The notes below the pieces were generated by a model. It saw nothing but the letters and a program-made list of their open reading frames with translations. It was not told the DNA's origin and did no database searches. Below are positions 10,797 to 20,580 of a DNA stretch of 64,000 nt, piece by piece (position 1 is the stretch's first letter; every line of letters starts with the position of its first letter). This DNA is from Streptococcus constellatus subsp. constellatus. GTDB lineage: Bacteria; Bacillota; Bacilli; Lactobacillales; Streptococcaceae. Location: NCBI RefSeq assembly GCF_023167545.1, contig NZ_AP014647.1, positions 558,001-622,000 of the forward strand, given 5' to 3'. Both the position numbers and the translations under genes were made by a program.

Positions 10797-11480
10797 ATGG
10801 TTAAATCCTATAGTAAAAATGCCAATCACAATATGCGTCGCCCCGTTGTCAAGGAAGAAATAGTTGATTTTATGCGGACACGGCAAAAACGAGTTTCGGG
10901 CTCCTTAGAAGAGCTCGAAAATTTTGCTCATGAAGAAAATATTCCCATTATTCCTCACGAAACAGTTGCATATTTTCGTTTTTTGTTAGAAACGTTACAG
11001 CCTGAAAAAATTTTGGAAATTGGGACAGCCATTGGTTTTTCAGCACTTTTAATGGCAGAACATGCACCACATGCGCAAATTACAACGATTGATCGCAATC
11101 CAGAAATGATTGCTCTTGCTAAAGCAAATTTTGCCAAGTTTGATAAGCGCAGGCAAATTACATTGCTTGAAGGAGACGCAATGGCTATTCTTCCCAGCTT
11201 GAAAGATTTCTATGACTTTGTCTTTATGGATTCTGCCAAGTCCAAATACGTTGTTTTTCTGCCGGAAGTTCTGAAACACCTTGATTCGGGAGGAATTATC
11301 ATCATAGACGATGTTTTCCAGGGTGGAGATGTTGCTAAGGATATAATAGAAGTACGTCGAAGTCAGAGAACCATTTATCGTGGCTTGCAAAACTTATTTG
11401 ATGCAACGCTTGATAATCCAGATTTAACAGCTACCTTATTACCGCTTGGTGATGGTTTGTTGATGATTCGAAAAAAATGA
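10797..11480 (+). CDS. SAM-dependent O-methyltransferase (YrrM/TrmR-like)
   Basis: A 227-residue class I methyltransferase of the O-methyltransferase 3 family. The SAM-binding loop is EIGTAIGFSALLMAE, followed by the acidic ITTIDRNPEM, the metal-binding FVFMDSAKSKY and IIIDDVFQGG. Bacillus YrrM/TrmR of this family methylates 5-hydroxyuridine in tRNA, which is a plausible but unproven role here. The ATG begins at the base after the pepF stop, so translation is probably coupled. Confidence 0.85.
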   Translation: MVKSYSKNANHNMRRPVVKEEIVDFMRTRQKRVSGSLEELENFAHEENIPIIPHETVAYFRFLLETLQPEKILEIGTAIGFSALLMAEHAPHAQITTIDRNPEMIALAKANFAKFDKRRQITLLEGDAMAILPSLKDFYDFVFMDSAKSKYVVFLPEVLKHLDSGGIIIIDDVFQGGDVAKDIIEVRRSQRTIYRGLQNLFDATLDNPDLTATLLPLGDGLLMIRKK

Positions 11481-11586
11481 GATATTTGTGATTTTCTTAT
11501 TATTAACAAGTTTTTAGGAAAATTTAAGATATGAAATCTATTTTATGGTACAATAAGAAGGTGAATTAAAAAAAGGAGTATTCATA

Positions 11587-12525
11587 ATGAAGAAAAAATT
11601 TCTAGCAGGAGCTATTACGCTTTTGTCGGTTGTAACGTTAGCAGCATGTTCACAAGCAGGTGGAAAAGATATTATCACGATGAAGGGGAGTACGATTACT
11701 GTTAGTGATTTTTACAACAAAGTGAAAAATAATGCAGCGGCTCAACAAGTGCTTCTAAATATGACAATCAAAAATGTTTTTGAAAAAAAATATGGTAAGA
11801 ATGTCACAGAGAAAGAAGTTACTGAAACATTTAATAAAACTAAGAGTAGTTATGGGAATGCTTTTGCACAAGCATTGGCAAGAGCAGGATTGACAGAAGA
11901 GACTTACCGTGAACAAATTAAAACAAACAAATTAGTAGAATATGCGGTTAAAAAAGAAGCTGAAAAAAGCTTAACTGATGCTAACTATAAGAAAGCTTAT
12001 GAGAGCTATACACCAGAAGTAACTGCTCAAATCATTAAAGTCAACAATCAAAATAAAGCAAAAGAACTTTTAGCAAAAGCAAAAGCTGAGGGTGCAGACT
12101 TTGGTAAATTAGCTAAAGAAAACTCCACTGATACAAAAACAAAAAATAAAGGTGGCGAAGTCAAGTTTGATTCAACTTCAACAGAAGTACCAGCTGCGGT
12201 CCAAAAAGCAGCTTTTGCGCTTGAAGCAAATGGAATTTCTGAGGTTGTGACAGTTAAGACATCTGCGACTTCTACAAGTTATTATATTGTGAAAGTTAAT
12301 AGCAAAAAGAAAAAATCTGATAATTGGAAAGATTATAAGACCCAATTGAAGAAGATGGTATTAGGTCAAAAGCAAAATGATCGTACGTTTATCCAAAAAG
12401 TTGTTGCCAAAGAATTGCAAGCAGCTAATATTAAAGTAAAAGATCAAGCTTTCCAAAATCTATTCTCACAATATGTTAAGTCAGATAACAAATCAACATC
12501 TAGCTCGTCATCTTCATCAAAATAA
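11587..12525 (+). CDS. prsA: Foldase lipoprotein PrsA
   Basis: Membrane-anchored peptidyl-prolyl isomerase and chaperone for proteins folding outside the membrane. The 312-residue precursor has a lipoprotein signal with lipobox LAAC (Cys 21), an N-terminal chaperone region, a parvulin domain (about 138-235, including FGKLAKENSTDTKTKNKGGE) and a serine-rich tail. An extended -10 (TGGTACAAT, 11546-11554) and AAAGGAG lie upstream. No terminator is visible after it; the next promoter starts 2 bp beyond the stop. Confidence 0.94.
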   Translation: MKKKFLAGAITLLSVVTLAACSQAGGKDIITMKGSTITVSDFYNKVKNNAAAQQVLLNMTIKNVFEKKYGKNVTEKEVTETFNKTKSSYGNAFAQALARAGLTEETYREQIKTNKLVEYAVKKEAEKSLTDANYKKAYESYTPEVTAQIIKVNNQNKAKELLAKAKAEGADFGKLAKENSTDTKTKNKGGEVKFDSTSTEVPAAVQKAAFALEANGISEVVTVKTSATSTSYYIVKVNSKKKKSDNWKDYKTQLKKMVLGQKQNDRTFIQKVVAKELQAANIKVKDQAFQNLFSQYVKSDNKSTSSSSSSSK

Positions 12526-12526
12526 G

Positions 12527-12745
12527 TTGACGAAATGCTCATAAGTGAGTATAATAAATCTATTGAGAATTGATTTTTGACCTCTTAGCACAGAGAATTG
12601 GCGGTGCTGCAAGCCATGTAAGAACGGAAATCATGCTACTCAAATAAAAAATTGCATACATAAATGAGAATGGCAAGTTCATTGAATGAAGGTGGTACCG
12701 CGGTTTTTCGCCCTTCGTCTAGTGGACTTGTCTTTTTGTGAGGAA
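12527..12745 (+). promoter_or_regulatory. Alanine T-box riboswitch with its promoter
   Basis: Promoter TTGACG (12527-12532), 17 bp, TATAAT (12550-12555). The leader contains a stem I-like stretch around 12593-12640, a plausible specifier GCT (12635-12637, an Ala codon followed by A) and the T-box sequence AGGTGGTACCGCG (12690-12702). It reads uncharged tRNA-Ala and controls the LURP-one gene and alaS. The usual GC-rich terminator after the T-box looks degenerate: CGCCCTTCGTC is not matched by a full complementary arm, although TTTTT follows. Confidence 0.88.
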
Positions 12746-12749
12746 TGTC

Positions 12750-13235
12750 ATGAAGACCTATCTTGTAAAACAGAAATTTCGCTTTGGTGGTGAAAAGTTT
12801 GATATCAAGGATGATCGAGGAAACGTTGATTATCAAGTGGAAGGAAGCTTTTTAAAAATTCCAAAAACCTTCACCATTTATGACTATAAAGGTGAATTAG
12901 TGAGTCAGATTATTAAAAAAACACTTACTTTTTTGCCCCAATTTGAAGTTCAATTGTGCAATGGTTCGAATTTTTATATTCGTAAAAAATTTACCTTTTT
13001 ACGAGATAAATATGAATTTGACAACTTAGGTTTGCGCGTGGAAGGAAATATCTGGGATTTGGAATTTCGTTTGCTAGATGATCAGGGACAAGTAATTGCA
13101 GAGATTTCAAAAGAGTTATTTCATCTGACTTCCACTTATCAGGTTACGATTTATGAAGATTCCTATGCTGATTTGATCATTTCATTATGTATCGCCATTG
13201 ACTATGTGGAGGCTCTCGAAAATAGCTCTTCGTAG
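12750..13235 (+). CDS. LURP-one-related protein (YxjI type)
   Basis: A 161-residue protein of the LURP-one/tubby-like beta-barrel family (VKQKFRFGGEKFDIKDDRGNVDYQVEGSF at the start). Biochemical function unknown. The ATG at 12750, with GAGG 7 bp upstream, is preferred over the earlier in-frame GTG at 12738. It lies between the alanine T-box and alaS with only 45 bp to alaS, so the riboswitch should control it too, an odd pairing for a protein with no known link to alanine. Confidence 0.8.
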   Translation: MKTYLVKQKFRFGGEKFDIKDDRGNVDYQVEGSFLKIPKTFTIYDYKGELVSQIIKKTLTFLPQFEVQLCNGSNFYIRKKFTFLRDKYEFDNLGLRVEGNIWDLEFRLLDDQGQVIAEISKELFHLTSTYQVTIYEDSYADLIISLCIAIDYVEALENSSS

Positions 13236-13280
13236 GTAATAGGAAAATCATCTAAAGAAAAGTTTTAAGGAGAAGAAAAA

Positions 13281-15899
13281 ATGAAACAATTATCGAGCGC
13301 TCAAGTACGCCAAATGTGGTTAGATTTTTGGGCTTCAAAAGGGCATGCTATAGAACCGTCTGTTAGTTTAGTGCCAGTCAATGATCCAACCTTGCTGTGG
13401 ATTAATTCTGGGGTTGCAACGTTAAAGAAGTATTTTGATGGCACTATTATTCCAGAAAATCCACGGATTACCAATGCGCAGAAAGCGATTCGGACGAACG
13501 ATATTGAAAATGTCGGAAAAACAGCGCGGCACCATACCATGTTTGAAATGTTAGGAAATTTTTCTATTGGTGATTATTTCCGTGATGAAGCAATTGAGTG
13601 GGCCTTTGAACTCTTAACCAGCCCTAAATGGTTTGATTTCCCGAAAGATAAGCTCTATATGACTTATTATCCGGACGATCATGATTCTTACAATCGTTGG
13701 ATTTCAGTTGGCGTCGATCCAAGCCATTTGATTCCAATTGAGGATAATTTTTGGGAAATTGGTGCAGGACCTTCTGGGCCCGATACAGAAATTTTCTTTG
13801 ACCGTGGAGAAGCTTTTGATCCTGAACATCAAGGACTTCGTTTACTTGCAGAAGATATTGAAAATGATCGTTACATTGAAATTTGGAATATTGTTCTGTC
13901 TCAATTCAATGCAGATCCATCTATCCCACGGAGTGAATATAAGGAGCTACCTCACAAAAATATTGATACAGGTGCAGGTTTAGAGCGTTTGGTGGCGGTT
14001 ATCCAAGGGGCAAAAACAAATTTTGAAACAGACCTCTTTATGCCAATTATCAGCGAAGTAGAAAAATTATCCGGTAAGAATTATAATCCAGACGGAGATA
14101 ATATGAGCTTCAAGGTCATTGCAGACCATATCCGTTCTTTGTCATTTGCTATTGGGGATGGTGCTCTTCCGGGAAATGAAGGACGTGGCTATGTTTTACG
14201 CCGCTTGCTCCGCCGAGCTTCTATGCATGGTCAAAAATTAGGAATCAATGAGCCTTTCCTTTACAAACTCGTTCCAACAGTTGGGAAAATTATGGAAAGT
14301 TATTATCCAGAAGTGCTTGAAAAGCAAGATTTCATCGAAAAAATTGTCAAAAGTGAAGAAGAATCATTTGCTCGTACACTTCATTCAGGTCAACACTTTG
14401 CACAAAGTATTGTAAAGGAACTAAAAACAAAAGGACAGTCTGTTATTTCAGGAACTGATGTCTTTAAACTTTATGATACCTATGGTTTCCCAGTAGAATT
14501 GACCCAAGAAATCGCTGAAGAAGCAGGTATGACAGTAGACCGTGAAGGTTTTGAATCTGCTATGAAAGAGCAGCAAGAACGAGCGCGGGCTAGCGTTGTT
14601 AAAGGTGGCTCTATGGGCATGCAAAATGAAACTTTGCAAAACATCACAGCTGAAAGCCACTTTAATTATGAAAAAGAAATCTTATCTGCAAACTTGGTTG
14701 CGATTGTGGCAGCTGACGAAGAAGTTGAAGAAGTTTCAACTGGGAAAGCTTACCTTGTTTTTTCAGAGACGCCTTTTTATGCTGAAATGGGGGGACAAGT
14801 GGCAGACCATGGACACATTTTTGACTCTGAAGGTCAACTCGTTGCCCAAGTTGTAGATGTTCAAAAAGCCCCAAATGGACAACCGCTCCATACGGTAGAA
14901 GTGCTAGCACCACTCACGTTAGGCCATGAGTATAAACTTGAAATTGACCACGATCGTCGTCACCGTGTGATGAAGAATCACACTGCAACACACCTACTTC
15001 ATGCGGCTCTTCATCATGTCTTAGGTAAACATGCAACGCAAGCAGGCTCTCTCAATGAAGTAGAATTTCTTCGATTTGACTTCACTCATTTCCAAGCAGT
15101 TACAGCAGAAGAGCTACGTTGCATTGAGCAAGAAGTTAATGAAAAAATTTGGGAAGCCATTGACATTAAAACTATTGAAACAGACATTGATACTGCTAAA
15201 GAAATGGGTGCGATGGCTCTCTTTGGAGAAAAATACGGAAAAGAAGTTCGTGTGGTGACAATTGGAGATTACTCTATTGAGTTGTGTGGTGGTACTCACA
15301 TGAAGAATACTTCTGAAATTGGTCTTTTCAAGATTGTCAAAGAAGAAGGAATCGGCTCAGGAACTCGTCGTATCCTCGCTGTGACGAGCAAAGAAGCCTT
15401 TGAAGCGTACCGTGAGGAAGAAGATGCTTTGAAAGCTATTGCAACGACATTGAAAGTCCCACAAATGAAAGAAGTTTCTCGTAAAGTTGAAGCCTTGCAA
15501 GAACAACTTCGTCAATTGCAAAAAGAAAATGCTGAACTGAAAGAAAAAGCAGCAGCAGCAGCTTCAGGTGAAGTCTTCAAGAATGTTCAGGAAGCTAATG
15601 GACACAGCTTTATTGCCAGCCAAGTTTCTGTATCTGAAGCGGGTGCTCTACGCACTTTTGCAGACACTTGGAAACAAAAAGACTATTCAGACGTTCTTGT
15701 CCTTGTGGCAGCCATTGGTGAGAAAGTGAATGTTCTTGTGGCTAGCAAAACAAAAGATATTCACGCTGGTAATTTAATCAAGGAACTTGCTCCAATCGTA
15801 GCTGGTCGTGGTGGTGGTAAACCAGATATGGCAATGGCTGGAGGAAGCAACCAAGCAGCTATTCAAGAATTACTTACAGCTGTTCCTGAAAAATTGTAA
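13281..15899 (+). CDS. alaS: Alanyl-tRNA synthetase
   Basis: Charges tRNA-Ala. The 872-residue length is normal. The class II catalytic core is N-terminal ([10 protein letters not shown], then [18 protein letters not shown]), followed by the editing domain with the zinc motif [11 protein letters not shown] and CGGTH, then a coiled-coil and the C-Ala domain ending with [20 protein letters not shown] precedes the ATG. Expression is expected to follow the alanine T-box upstream of the LURP-one gene. Confidence 0.98.
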   Translation: MKQLSSAQVRQMWLDFWASKGHAIEPSVSLVPVNDPTLLWINSGVATLKKYFDGTIIPENPRITNAQKAIRTNDIENVGKTARHHTMFEMLGNFSIGDYFRDEAIEWAFELLTSPKWFDFPKDKLYMTYYPDDHDSYNRWISVGVDPSHLIPIEDNFWEIGAGPSGPDTEIFFDRGEAFDPEHQGLRLLAEDIENDRYIEIWNIVLSQFNADPSIPRSEYKELPHKNIDTGAGLERLVAVIQGAKTNFETDLFMPIISEVEKLSGKNYNPDGDNMSFKVIADHIRSLSFAIGDGALPGNEGRGYVLRRLLRRASMHGQKLGINEPFLYKLVPTVGKIMESYYPEVLEKQDFIEKIVKSEEESFARTLHSGQHFAQSIVKELKTKGQSVISGTDVFKLYDTYGFPVELTQEIAEEAGMTVDREGFESAMKEQQERARASVVKGGSMGMQNETLQNITAESHFNYEKEILSANLVAIVAADEEVEEVSTGKAYLVFSETPFYAEMGGQVADHGHIFDSEGQLVAQVVDVQKAPNGQPLHTVEVLAPLTLGHEYKLEIDHDRRHRVMKNHTATHLLHAALHHVLGKHATQAGSLNEVEFLRFDFTHFQAVTAEELRCIEQEVNEKIWEAIDIKTIETDIDTAKEMGAMALFGEKYGKEVRVVTIGDYSIELCGGTHMKNTSEIGLFKIVKEEGIGSGTRRILAVTSKEAFEAYREEEDALKAIATTLKVPQMKEVSRKVEALQEQLRQLQKENAELKEKAAAAASGEVFKNVQEANGHSFIASQVSVSEAGALRTFADTWKQKDYSDVLVLVAAIGEKVNVLVASKTKDIHAGNLIKELAPIVAGRGGGKPDMAMAGGSNQAAIQELLTAVPEKL

Positions 15900-15986
15900 T
15901 GTCATATTACTTTAAGCGAGATAGATCTGTGCTTGTCTCTACAAGGATTTCAAAAAATGAAATCTAAGAGAGTTGCATAAAAATCA

Positions 15987-16053
15987 TACAAAAAACGAAC
16001 AGTTTCGATATTCTGTTAGTCAGAACGTCGGAATTATTCGTTTTTTTATTTGT
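15987..16053 (+). terminator. Long imperfect terminator after alaS
   Basis: TACAAAAAACGAA pairs with TTCGTTTTTTT through an interrupted inner stem (TTCTG-N5-CAGAA at the tip), giving a roughly 30-base arm hairpin with a final T-run. Confidence 0.65.
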
Positions 16054-16161
16054 ACGATTAAGTCATGGTGTTTTATAAAGACTTTTTGACTGAAAAAGAT
16101 AGTTATTCCAATTTCCTTACGATTCACTTATATTTTTGATAGTTACAATTTTATAAAAATA

Positions 16162-16196
16162 TGGTACAATAGTTTTGAAGATAAAACGCTTTCATA
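16162..16196 (+). promoter_or_regulatory. Extended -10 promoter and possible cre before the SPFH operon
   Basis: TGGTACAAT (16162-16170) is an extended -10 without a clear -35. About 13 bp after it, AAAACGCTTTCAT (16183-16195) resembles a CcpA cre site placed where it would act as a roadblock. The 150 bp from there to the first gene hold no recognisable element. Confidence 0.5.
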
Positions 16197-16352
16197 CAGC
16201 TAATTATGTTGCGATAAAAAGACAAATATTGCCAGTTAGCGTATGATTTTTTTGTAAAAACTCACAAATTTATGACAAAGGAGATGATGTTGTTCAGTAG
16301 TACAGTTTAAGGTAACGGAAACATGCTTTTTAAAGAGAGAAAGGAGATTCTT

Positions 16353-17687
16353 ATGGGACTCATTAAAGCAGGAATTGGTGCCGTAGGCGGCGTATTGGCT
16401 GACCAATGGAAAGAATTCTTTTACTGTGATGCCATGGACAAGTCCGTCATGGTGGTCAAAGGACAAAAGCAAGTATCTGGACGTTCATCTAATACGAAGG
16501 GTAACGACAACATTATTTCGAATGGTTCTGGAATTGCTGTTGCAGATGGTCAGTGTATGATGATTGTTGAGCAAGGAAAAATTGTTGAAGTCTGTGCAGA
16601 ACCTGGTCAGTTCACTTATGACACCTCTAGCGAGCCGAGCATTTTTACAGGTAATTTAGGCGATTCCATTAAGGAAACTTTTAAACAAATTGGAAAACGT
16701 TTCACTTATGGTGGTGATACAGGCAAAGATCAACGTGTTTATTATTTCAATACAAAAGAGCTGATTGATAATAAGTTTGGCACACCAAATCCGATTCCGT
16801 TTCGTGTGGTGGATTCAAAAATCGGCTTAGATGTGGATGTTTCTGTCCGTTGTTCTGGTGTTTATTCTTATAAGATTGCAGACCCACTTCTTTTCTATAC
16901 CAATGTCTGTGGCAATGTCGAAAAAGAATATTTGCGTGAAGAGTTAGAATCACAACTGAAAACAGAATTTATCAGTGCTCTTCAACCAGCATTCGCTACA
17001 TTGTCTGATTTAGAATTGCGACCAAATCAAATCGTTAGCCATAATACAGAACTCGAAAATGCTATGAATGAAGCACTCTCTAGCAAATGGGGCGAGCTTC
17101 GTGGTTTGAAAGTCATCAGTGTAGCTCTTGGTTCAGTAACTCTTCCAGACGAAGATGCTGAAATGATTAAGCAGGCTCAACGTGTGGCTATTATGAAGGA
17201 CCCAACCATGGCAGCGGCTACCTTAGTCGGTGCACAGGCAGATGCTATGAAAGCAGCGGCTGAAAATCCAGGCGGTGCGATGACTGGCTTTATGGGAGTA
17301 GGAATGGCAGCGGGCGCAGGCGGCATGAATGCTCAAAATCTTTTTGCGATGGGACAAGAGCAGGCAGCTAGTCAGCAAACGCAAACAGCGAGTGCAACCT
17401 CTCAAACCCAAACTACTGCAGATAAATGGACTTGTCCAAATGGACATGAAGCTTCAGGTAAATTCTGTCCAGAATGCGGTTCACCAAAACCTGTGAGTGA
17501 CAGCTGGACTTGTACTTGCGGCGCTGTAAATAAAGGTAAATTCTGCTCAAATTGTGGAAAACCAAAGCCAGAACCCCAACGTCAATACCGTTGCAGCAAT
17601 TGTGGCTGGCAGCCAGAAGATGCTTATAATCCACCTAAATTCTGCCCAGAATGTGGCAATGTATTTGATGAAAATGACCTTGTTTAA
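16353..17687 (+). CDS. SPFH (virion-core-like) protein with C-terminal zinc ribbons, YdjI type
   Basis: A 444-residue protein. Residues 1-300 form an SPFH/Band-7 domain of the COG4260 'virion core protein' branch that includes Bacillus subtilis YdjI (starts MGLIKAGIGAVGGVLADQWKEFF). A Gly/Ala/Met-rich linker follows (about 300-355), then three zinc-ribbon-like modules: CPNGHEASGKFCPECG, CTCGAVNKGKFCSNCG and CSNCG...FCPECG. The ATG at 16353 with AAGGAG is preferred over the upstream ATG at 16323. It heads a three-gene operon with a zinc-ribbon membrane protein and a TPM protein. In Bacillus the equivalent YdjG/H/I set works with PspA in envelope stress, so a membrane-associated role is likely but inferred. 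Confidence 0.82.
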   Translation: MGLIKAGIGAVGGVLADQWKEFFYCDAMDKSVMVVKGQKQVSGRSSNTKGNDNIISNGSGIAVADGQCMMIVEQGKIVEVCAEPGQFTYDTSSEPSIFTGNLGDSIKETFKQIGKRFTYGGDTGKDQRVYYFNTKELIDNKFGTPNPIPFRVVDSKIGLDVDVSVRCSGVYSYKIADPLLFYTNVCGNVEKEYLREELESQLKTEFISALQPAFATLSDLELRPNQIVSHNTELENAMNEALSSKWGELRGLKVISVALGSVTLPDEDAEMIKQAQRVAIMKDPTMAAATLVGAQADAMKAAAENPGGAMTGFMGVGMAAGAGGMNAQNLFAMGQEQAASQQTQTASATSQTQTTADKWTCPNGHEASGKFCPECGSPKPVSDSWTCTCGAVNKGKFCSNCGKPKPEPQRQYRCSNCGWQPEDAYNPPKFCPECGNVFDENDLV

Positions 17688-17736
17688 AACTTTTCTAACT
17701 ATCTCATAGATCGATGACAGTAGAAAGGAGGTCATC

Positions 17737-18822
17737 ATGGCTGATTTACAAGAATATAAATGTCCAAATTGTGGTGGTGCTCTTGAATTTAATAGTTCAA
17801 TCCAGAAAATGAAGTGTCCTTATTGTGATTCCGAATTGGATATGTCAAGTTTGAAGGAATTGGATGAACAATTAAAAACCCAGACTGATGAAAATATGAC
17901 CTGGAGTACGCAAGCTGGTGGTGAATGGGATACGGGCGAGATTGATCAGCTGTCAGTTTATGTCTGTAAATCTTGTGGTGGTGAAATTGTTGCTGACGAG
18001 TCAACAGCAGCCACTTCGTGTCCATTCTGCGATAATCCTGTTGTTATGATGGGACGCTTTGCTGGTGATTTAAAGCCAGATTATGTGATTCCATTCAAAT
18101 TAGATAAAAAGGCAGCAAAGGCGAATCTGAACAAGCATCTCATGGGGAAACGTCTCTTGCCAAAAGTTTTTAAAGACCAAAATCATATTGATGAAGTAAA
18201 GGGGGTTTATGTTCCGTTCTGGCTTTTTGACACAGAAGCAGATGCGGATGTTCATTATAAAGCAAGCAGGATTAGAACATGGAGTGATAGTGAGTATGAC
18301 TATACCGAAACAAGCTATTTTTCAGTTATTCGTTCCGGTCAGTTAGCGTTTGAACATATCCCAGTAGACGGTTCAAGTAAATTGGATGATCAATTAATGG
18401 AATCCATTGAACCCTTTGATTTTTCAGAAGCTGTTGATTTTCAGACAGCTTACCTAGCAGGATACCTAGCAGATAAATATGATGTCGGAGCCGAGGAGAG
18501 CATTACTCATGCTAACAGCCGTGTCAAGCAAAGCACGGAGGAAGCCTTTGAAGATACAGTTACGGGGTTTTCTGCCGTTACCCCAGAATCTTCGAATATT
18601 CGCTTGATAAATGGTTCAACTAAGTATGTTCTCTATCCAGTTTGGCTCTTAAATACGACTTGGAGGGGCAAAAAGTTTGTCTTTGCGATGAATGGTCAGA
18701 CTGGTAAATTCGTCGGAGATTTGCCCTTAGACAAGCAAGCTTATAGACGTTGGCTAATTGGACTGGGCGTGGCTGCAAGTTTAGTTAGTTATGCGGCTGT
18801 ATGGATGATTCACTTACTGTAA
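17737..18822 (+). CDS. Zinc-ribbon membrane protein, YdjG type
   Basis: A 361-residue protein with two N-terminal TFIIB-like zinc ribbons (CPNCGGALEFNSS...CPYC at about 9-30, and CKSCGGEIVADES...CPFC at about 76-98), a beta-rich middle domain and one C-terminal membrane helix (about 336-358). AAAGGAGG precedes the ATG. It sits 49 bp after the SPFH gene and is followed by the TPM gene. Resembles Bacillus YdjG by domain order and context. Probably faces the cytoplasm with its zinc ribbons; partners unproven. Confidence 0.8.
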   Translation: MADLQEYKCPNCGGALEFNSSIQKMKCPYCDSELDMSSLKELDEQLKTQTDENMTWSTQAGGEWDTGEIDQLSVYVCKSCGGEIVADESTAATSCPFCDNPVVMMGRFAGDLKPDYVIPFKLDKKAAKANLNKHLMGKRLLPKVFKDQNHIDEVKGVYVPFWLFDTEADADVHYKASRIRTWSDSEYDYTETSYFSVIRSGQLAFEHIPVDGSSKLDDQLMESIEPFDFSEAVDFQTAYLAGYLADKYDVGAEESITHANSRVKQSTEEAFEDTVTGFSAVTPESSNIRLINGSTKYVLYPVWLLNTTWRGKKFVFAMNGQTGKFVGDLPLDKQAYRRWLIGLGVAASLVSYAAVWMIHLL

Positions 18823-18839
18823 GAAGGGAGGATGAGATT

Positions 18840-20018
18840 ATGTTGAAGAAATTCATAACATTACTGACAACTCTTCTTCTCTCCTTTCTCATGATTGGGA
18901 CTGTCTGTGCAGAAGAAACCAGCTATATTCGTGATGAAGTCTCAGCCTTTTCAAGCAAGGAAATAACAGAGATTAACAAAGCGGCTAAAGCTATTGAAGA
19001 ACAATATCATTTGAAAGTTTACTTTTTAGCAGCAAAATCAGTAGGTGAAGATGGTATTTTGTCTTATGCTGAAAAGGTTTATCAAGAATCTGCAGGCACA
19101 GCTGAAGGTATTCTCCTTGCTGTTGATAAAGAAAAAAATGAATGGATCCTATATTATGCCGGAAACGCTAAAGAAAAGCTAGGAGCAAAGAGTGACGACA
19201 TACTTTGGAAAGCTTTTGAGAGTGGGAAAAATATTTATAGCGGTGTTCGGTATTATCTCAATAAAGTAACCAAATTGCTCAATGCATCGGCCAATCCATT
19301 ACTGGTAGATGAAGCGGACTTGCTGAAGCCGAATCAAGAAAAAGTCTTACTATCAAAGCTCCAAGACATTAGTCAGCGCCAAAAATGCGATGTTGTTGTC
19401 GTGACCGTTAAGAGTCTGGAAGGAAAAAGTGCTCAAGACTTCGCAGATGACTACTTCGACTACAATGGCTACGGTCAAGGAAAAAATCATGATGGGGTGC
19501 TTTTCTTAATCAGTATGGCAGAACGGAAGTGGCATATTTCAACGACAGGCTACGGCATCACTGCTTTTACCGATGCTGGCTTAGACTACCTATCAAAGCA
19601 GTTCTTGCCTGATTTAAAAGATGGTGACTACAATGCTGCTTTTACAACCTACGCTGAGCAGTGTGATGAATTCCTCACTCAAGCACGAAAAGGGCAGCCT
19701 TATGATGTAAAAAATCTCCCTAAGGAGCCTTTAAGTTGGTACTGGATTCCTGGAGCATTGGCTATTGGCTTTGGTATCGCCTTTCTCATCGTAACAGGAA
19801 TGAAAGGTCAGCTCAAATCTGTCTATCATCAAACCGGAGCCACTGATTACATCAAGAAAAATAGTCTCCAGATTACCAATGCTCAAGAATTCTTCCTCTA
19901 CTCAAATGTAGATAAGAAAGCAAAACCGGAGCCTAGCAGCTCCAGTGATTCTGGGGGTAGTAGCACACATACATCTTCATCAGACAGAAGTCACGGGGGC
20001 AGTGGCGGAAGTTTTTAG
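18840..20018 (+). CDS. TPM-domain membrane protein, YdjH/YgcG type
   Basis: A 392-residue protein with an N-terminal signal peptide (to about VCAEE, 22-26), two tandem TPM-like domains (about 27-120 and 135-285; the second contains DDYFDYNGYGQGKNHDGVLFLIS), a membrane helix near 301-323 and a Gly/Ser-rich tail ending SHGGSGGSF, typical of the family. ATG 18840 with GGGAGG upstream is chosen over the in-frame start at 18801 inside the previous gene. Third gene of the SPFH cassette, closed by a terminator. Confidence 0.82.
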   Translation: MLKKFITLLTTLLLSFLMIGTVCAEETSYIRDEVSAFSSKEITEINKAAKAIEEQYHLKVYFLAAKSVGEDGILSYAEKVYQESAGTAEGILLAVDKEKNEWILYYAGNAKEKLGAKSDDILWKAFESGKNIYSGVRYYLNKVTKLLNASANPLLVDEADLLKPNQEKVLLSKLQDISQRQKCDVVVVTVKSLEGKSAQDFADDYFDYNGYGQGKNHDGVLFLISMAERKWHISTTGYGITAFTDAGLDYLSKQFLPDLKDGDYNAAFTTYAEQCDEFLTQARKGQPYDVKNLPKEPLSWYWIPGALAIGFGIAFLIVTGMKGQLKSVYHQTGATDYIKKNSLQITNAQEFFLYSNVDKKAKPEPSSSSDSGGSSTHTSSSDRSHGGSGGSF

Positions 20019-20038
20019 ATGGATAATAGTGGAAGTTA

Positions 20039-20072
20039 AAAAAGGTCAGGATATTTATGCTGACCTTTTTAT
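20039..20072 (+). terminator. Terminator of the SPFH operon
   Basis: Perfect stem AAAAAGGTCAG/CTGACCTTTTT with a 10-base loop and T-run. Confidence 0.85.
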
Positions 20073-20109
20073 TACACTTCATTTTACAACGGTGCGAATT
20101 TTAAAATTT

Positions 20110-20538
20110 TCAAACGATGTTGTCCACAATAATTTTATTTCTAGGGGAATTCAACGAGGAATTGGAAACGCTATTATTTTGCTTTACATCATTTTCCAAG
20201 TCAGAAAGAATATCTTCATTTGCCAGTTGATTTTCATACAAAAAAGTAGCAAACATCTTTCCTTTTATATTTGCATTGAAATCTGCAATGACTTTTGCAT
20301 AGAAATAGCGTTTGCCTGCCAAACCTAAGACAATCAACATATTTCCAAGAATTCCCAACATCAAGATTTGCCAGAGAATCATTAAATTTTTCGTTTGAAA
20401 ACTATCAATAATCATCCGAACGAGGGTAGGATTTAAGACCGACTCAACCCATGTCAGCACGATAAACAGAAAGTAAATCGCTAGTAGTTTTTTTGAAATA
20501 AATCGTTTAAGCATATCTGATAAATCCTTATAGAACAT
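20110..20538 (-). pseudogene. N-terminal fragment of an ABC exporter
   Basis: 142 residues that match only the first three helices of an ABC exporter transmembrane domain (MLKRFISKKLLAIYFLFIVLTW, RMIIDSFQ, ILWQILMLGILGNMLIVLGLAGKRYFYAKVIADFNANIKGKMFATFL). A functional half-transporter needs about 550 residues including an ATPase domain, which is absent. After DILSDLENDVKQ the sequence becomes unrelated and stops. It lies on the same strand as murMN, separated by their terminator, and converges on the TPM gene. Probably the scar of a deletion. Confidence 0.75.
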
Positions 20539-20550
20539 ATGAATACTTTA

Positions 20551-20580
20551 AAAACTCTCAAAAAGCTGTTTGAGAGTTTT
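20551..20580. terminator. murMN terminator
   Basis: Perfect hairpin AAAACTCTCAAA-N6-TTTGAGAGTTTT directly after the murN stop; symmetrical, so it can work both ways. Confidence 0.9.

Noticed and set aside
12977..12989. Perfect cin-box (TTTTTTACGAATA) on the minus strand
   Set aside because: It lies inside the LURP-one coding region, is explained by the codons for FYIRKK, and no plausible minus-strand gene follows.
16283..16309. Short leader peptide (MMLFSSTV) after AAAGGAG before the SPFH gene
   Set aside because: The ATGs are too close to the ribosome site and the peptide has no regulatory codon pattern.
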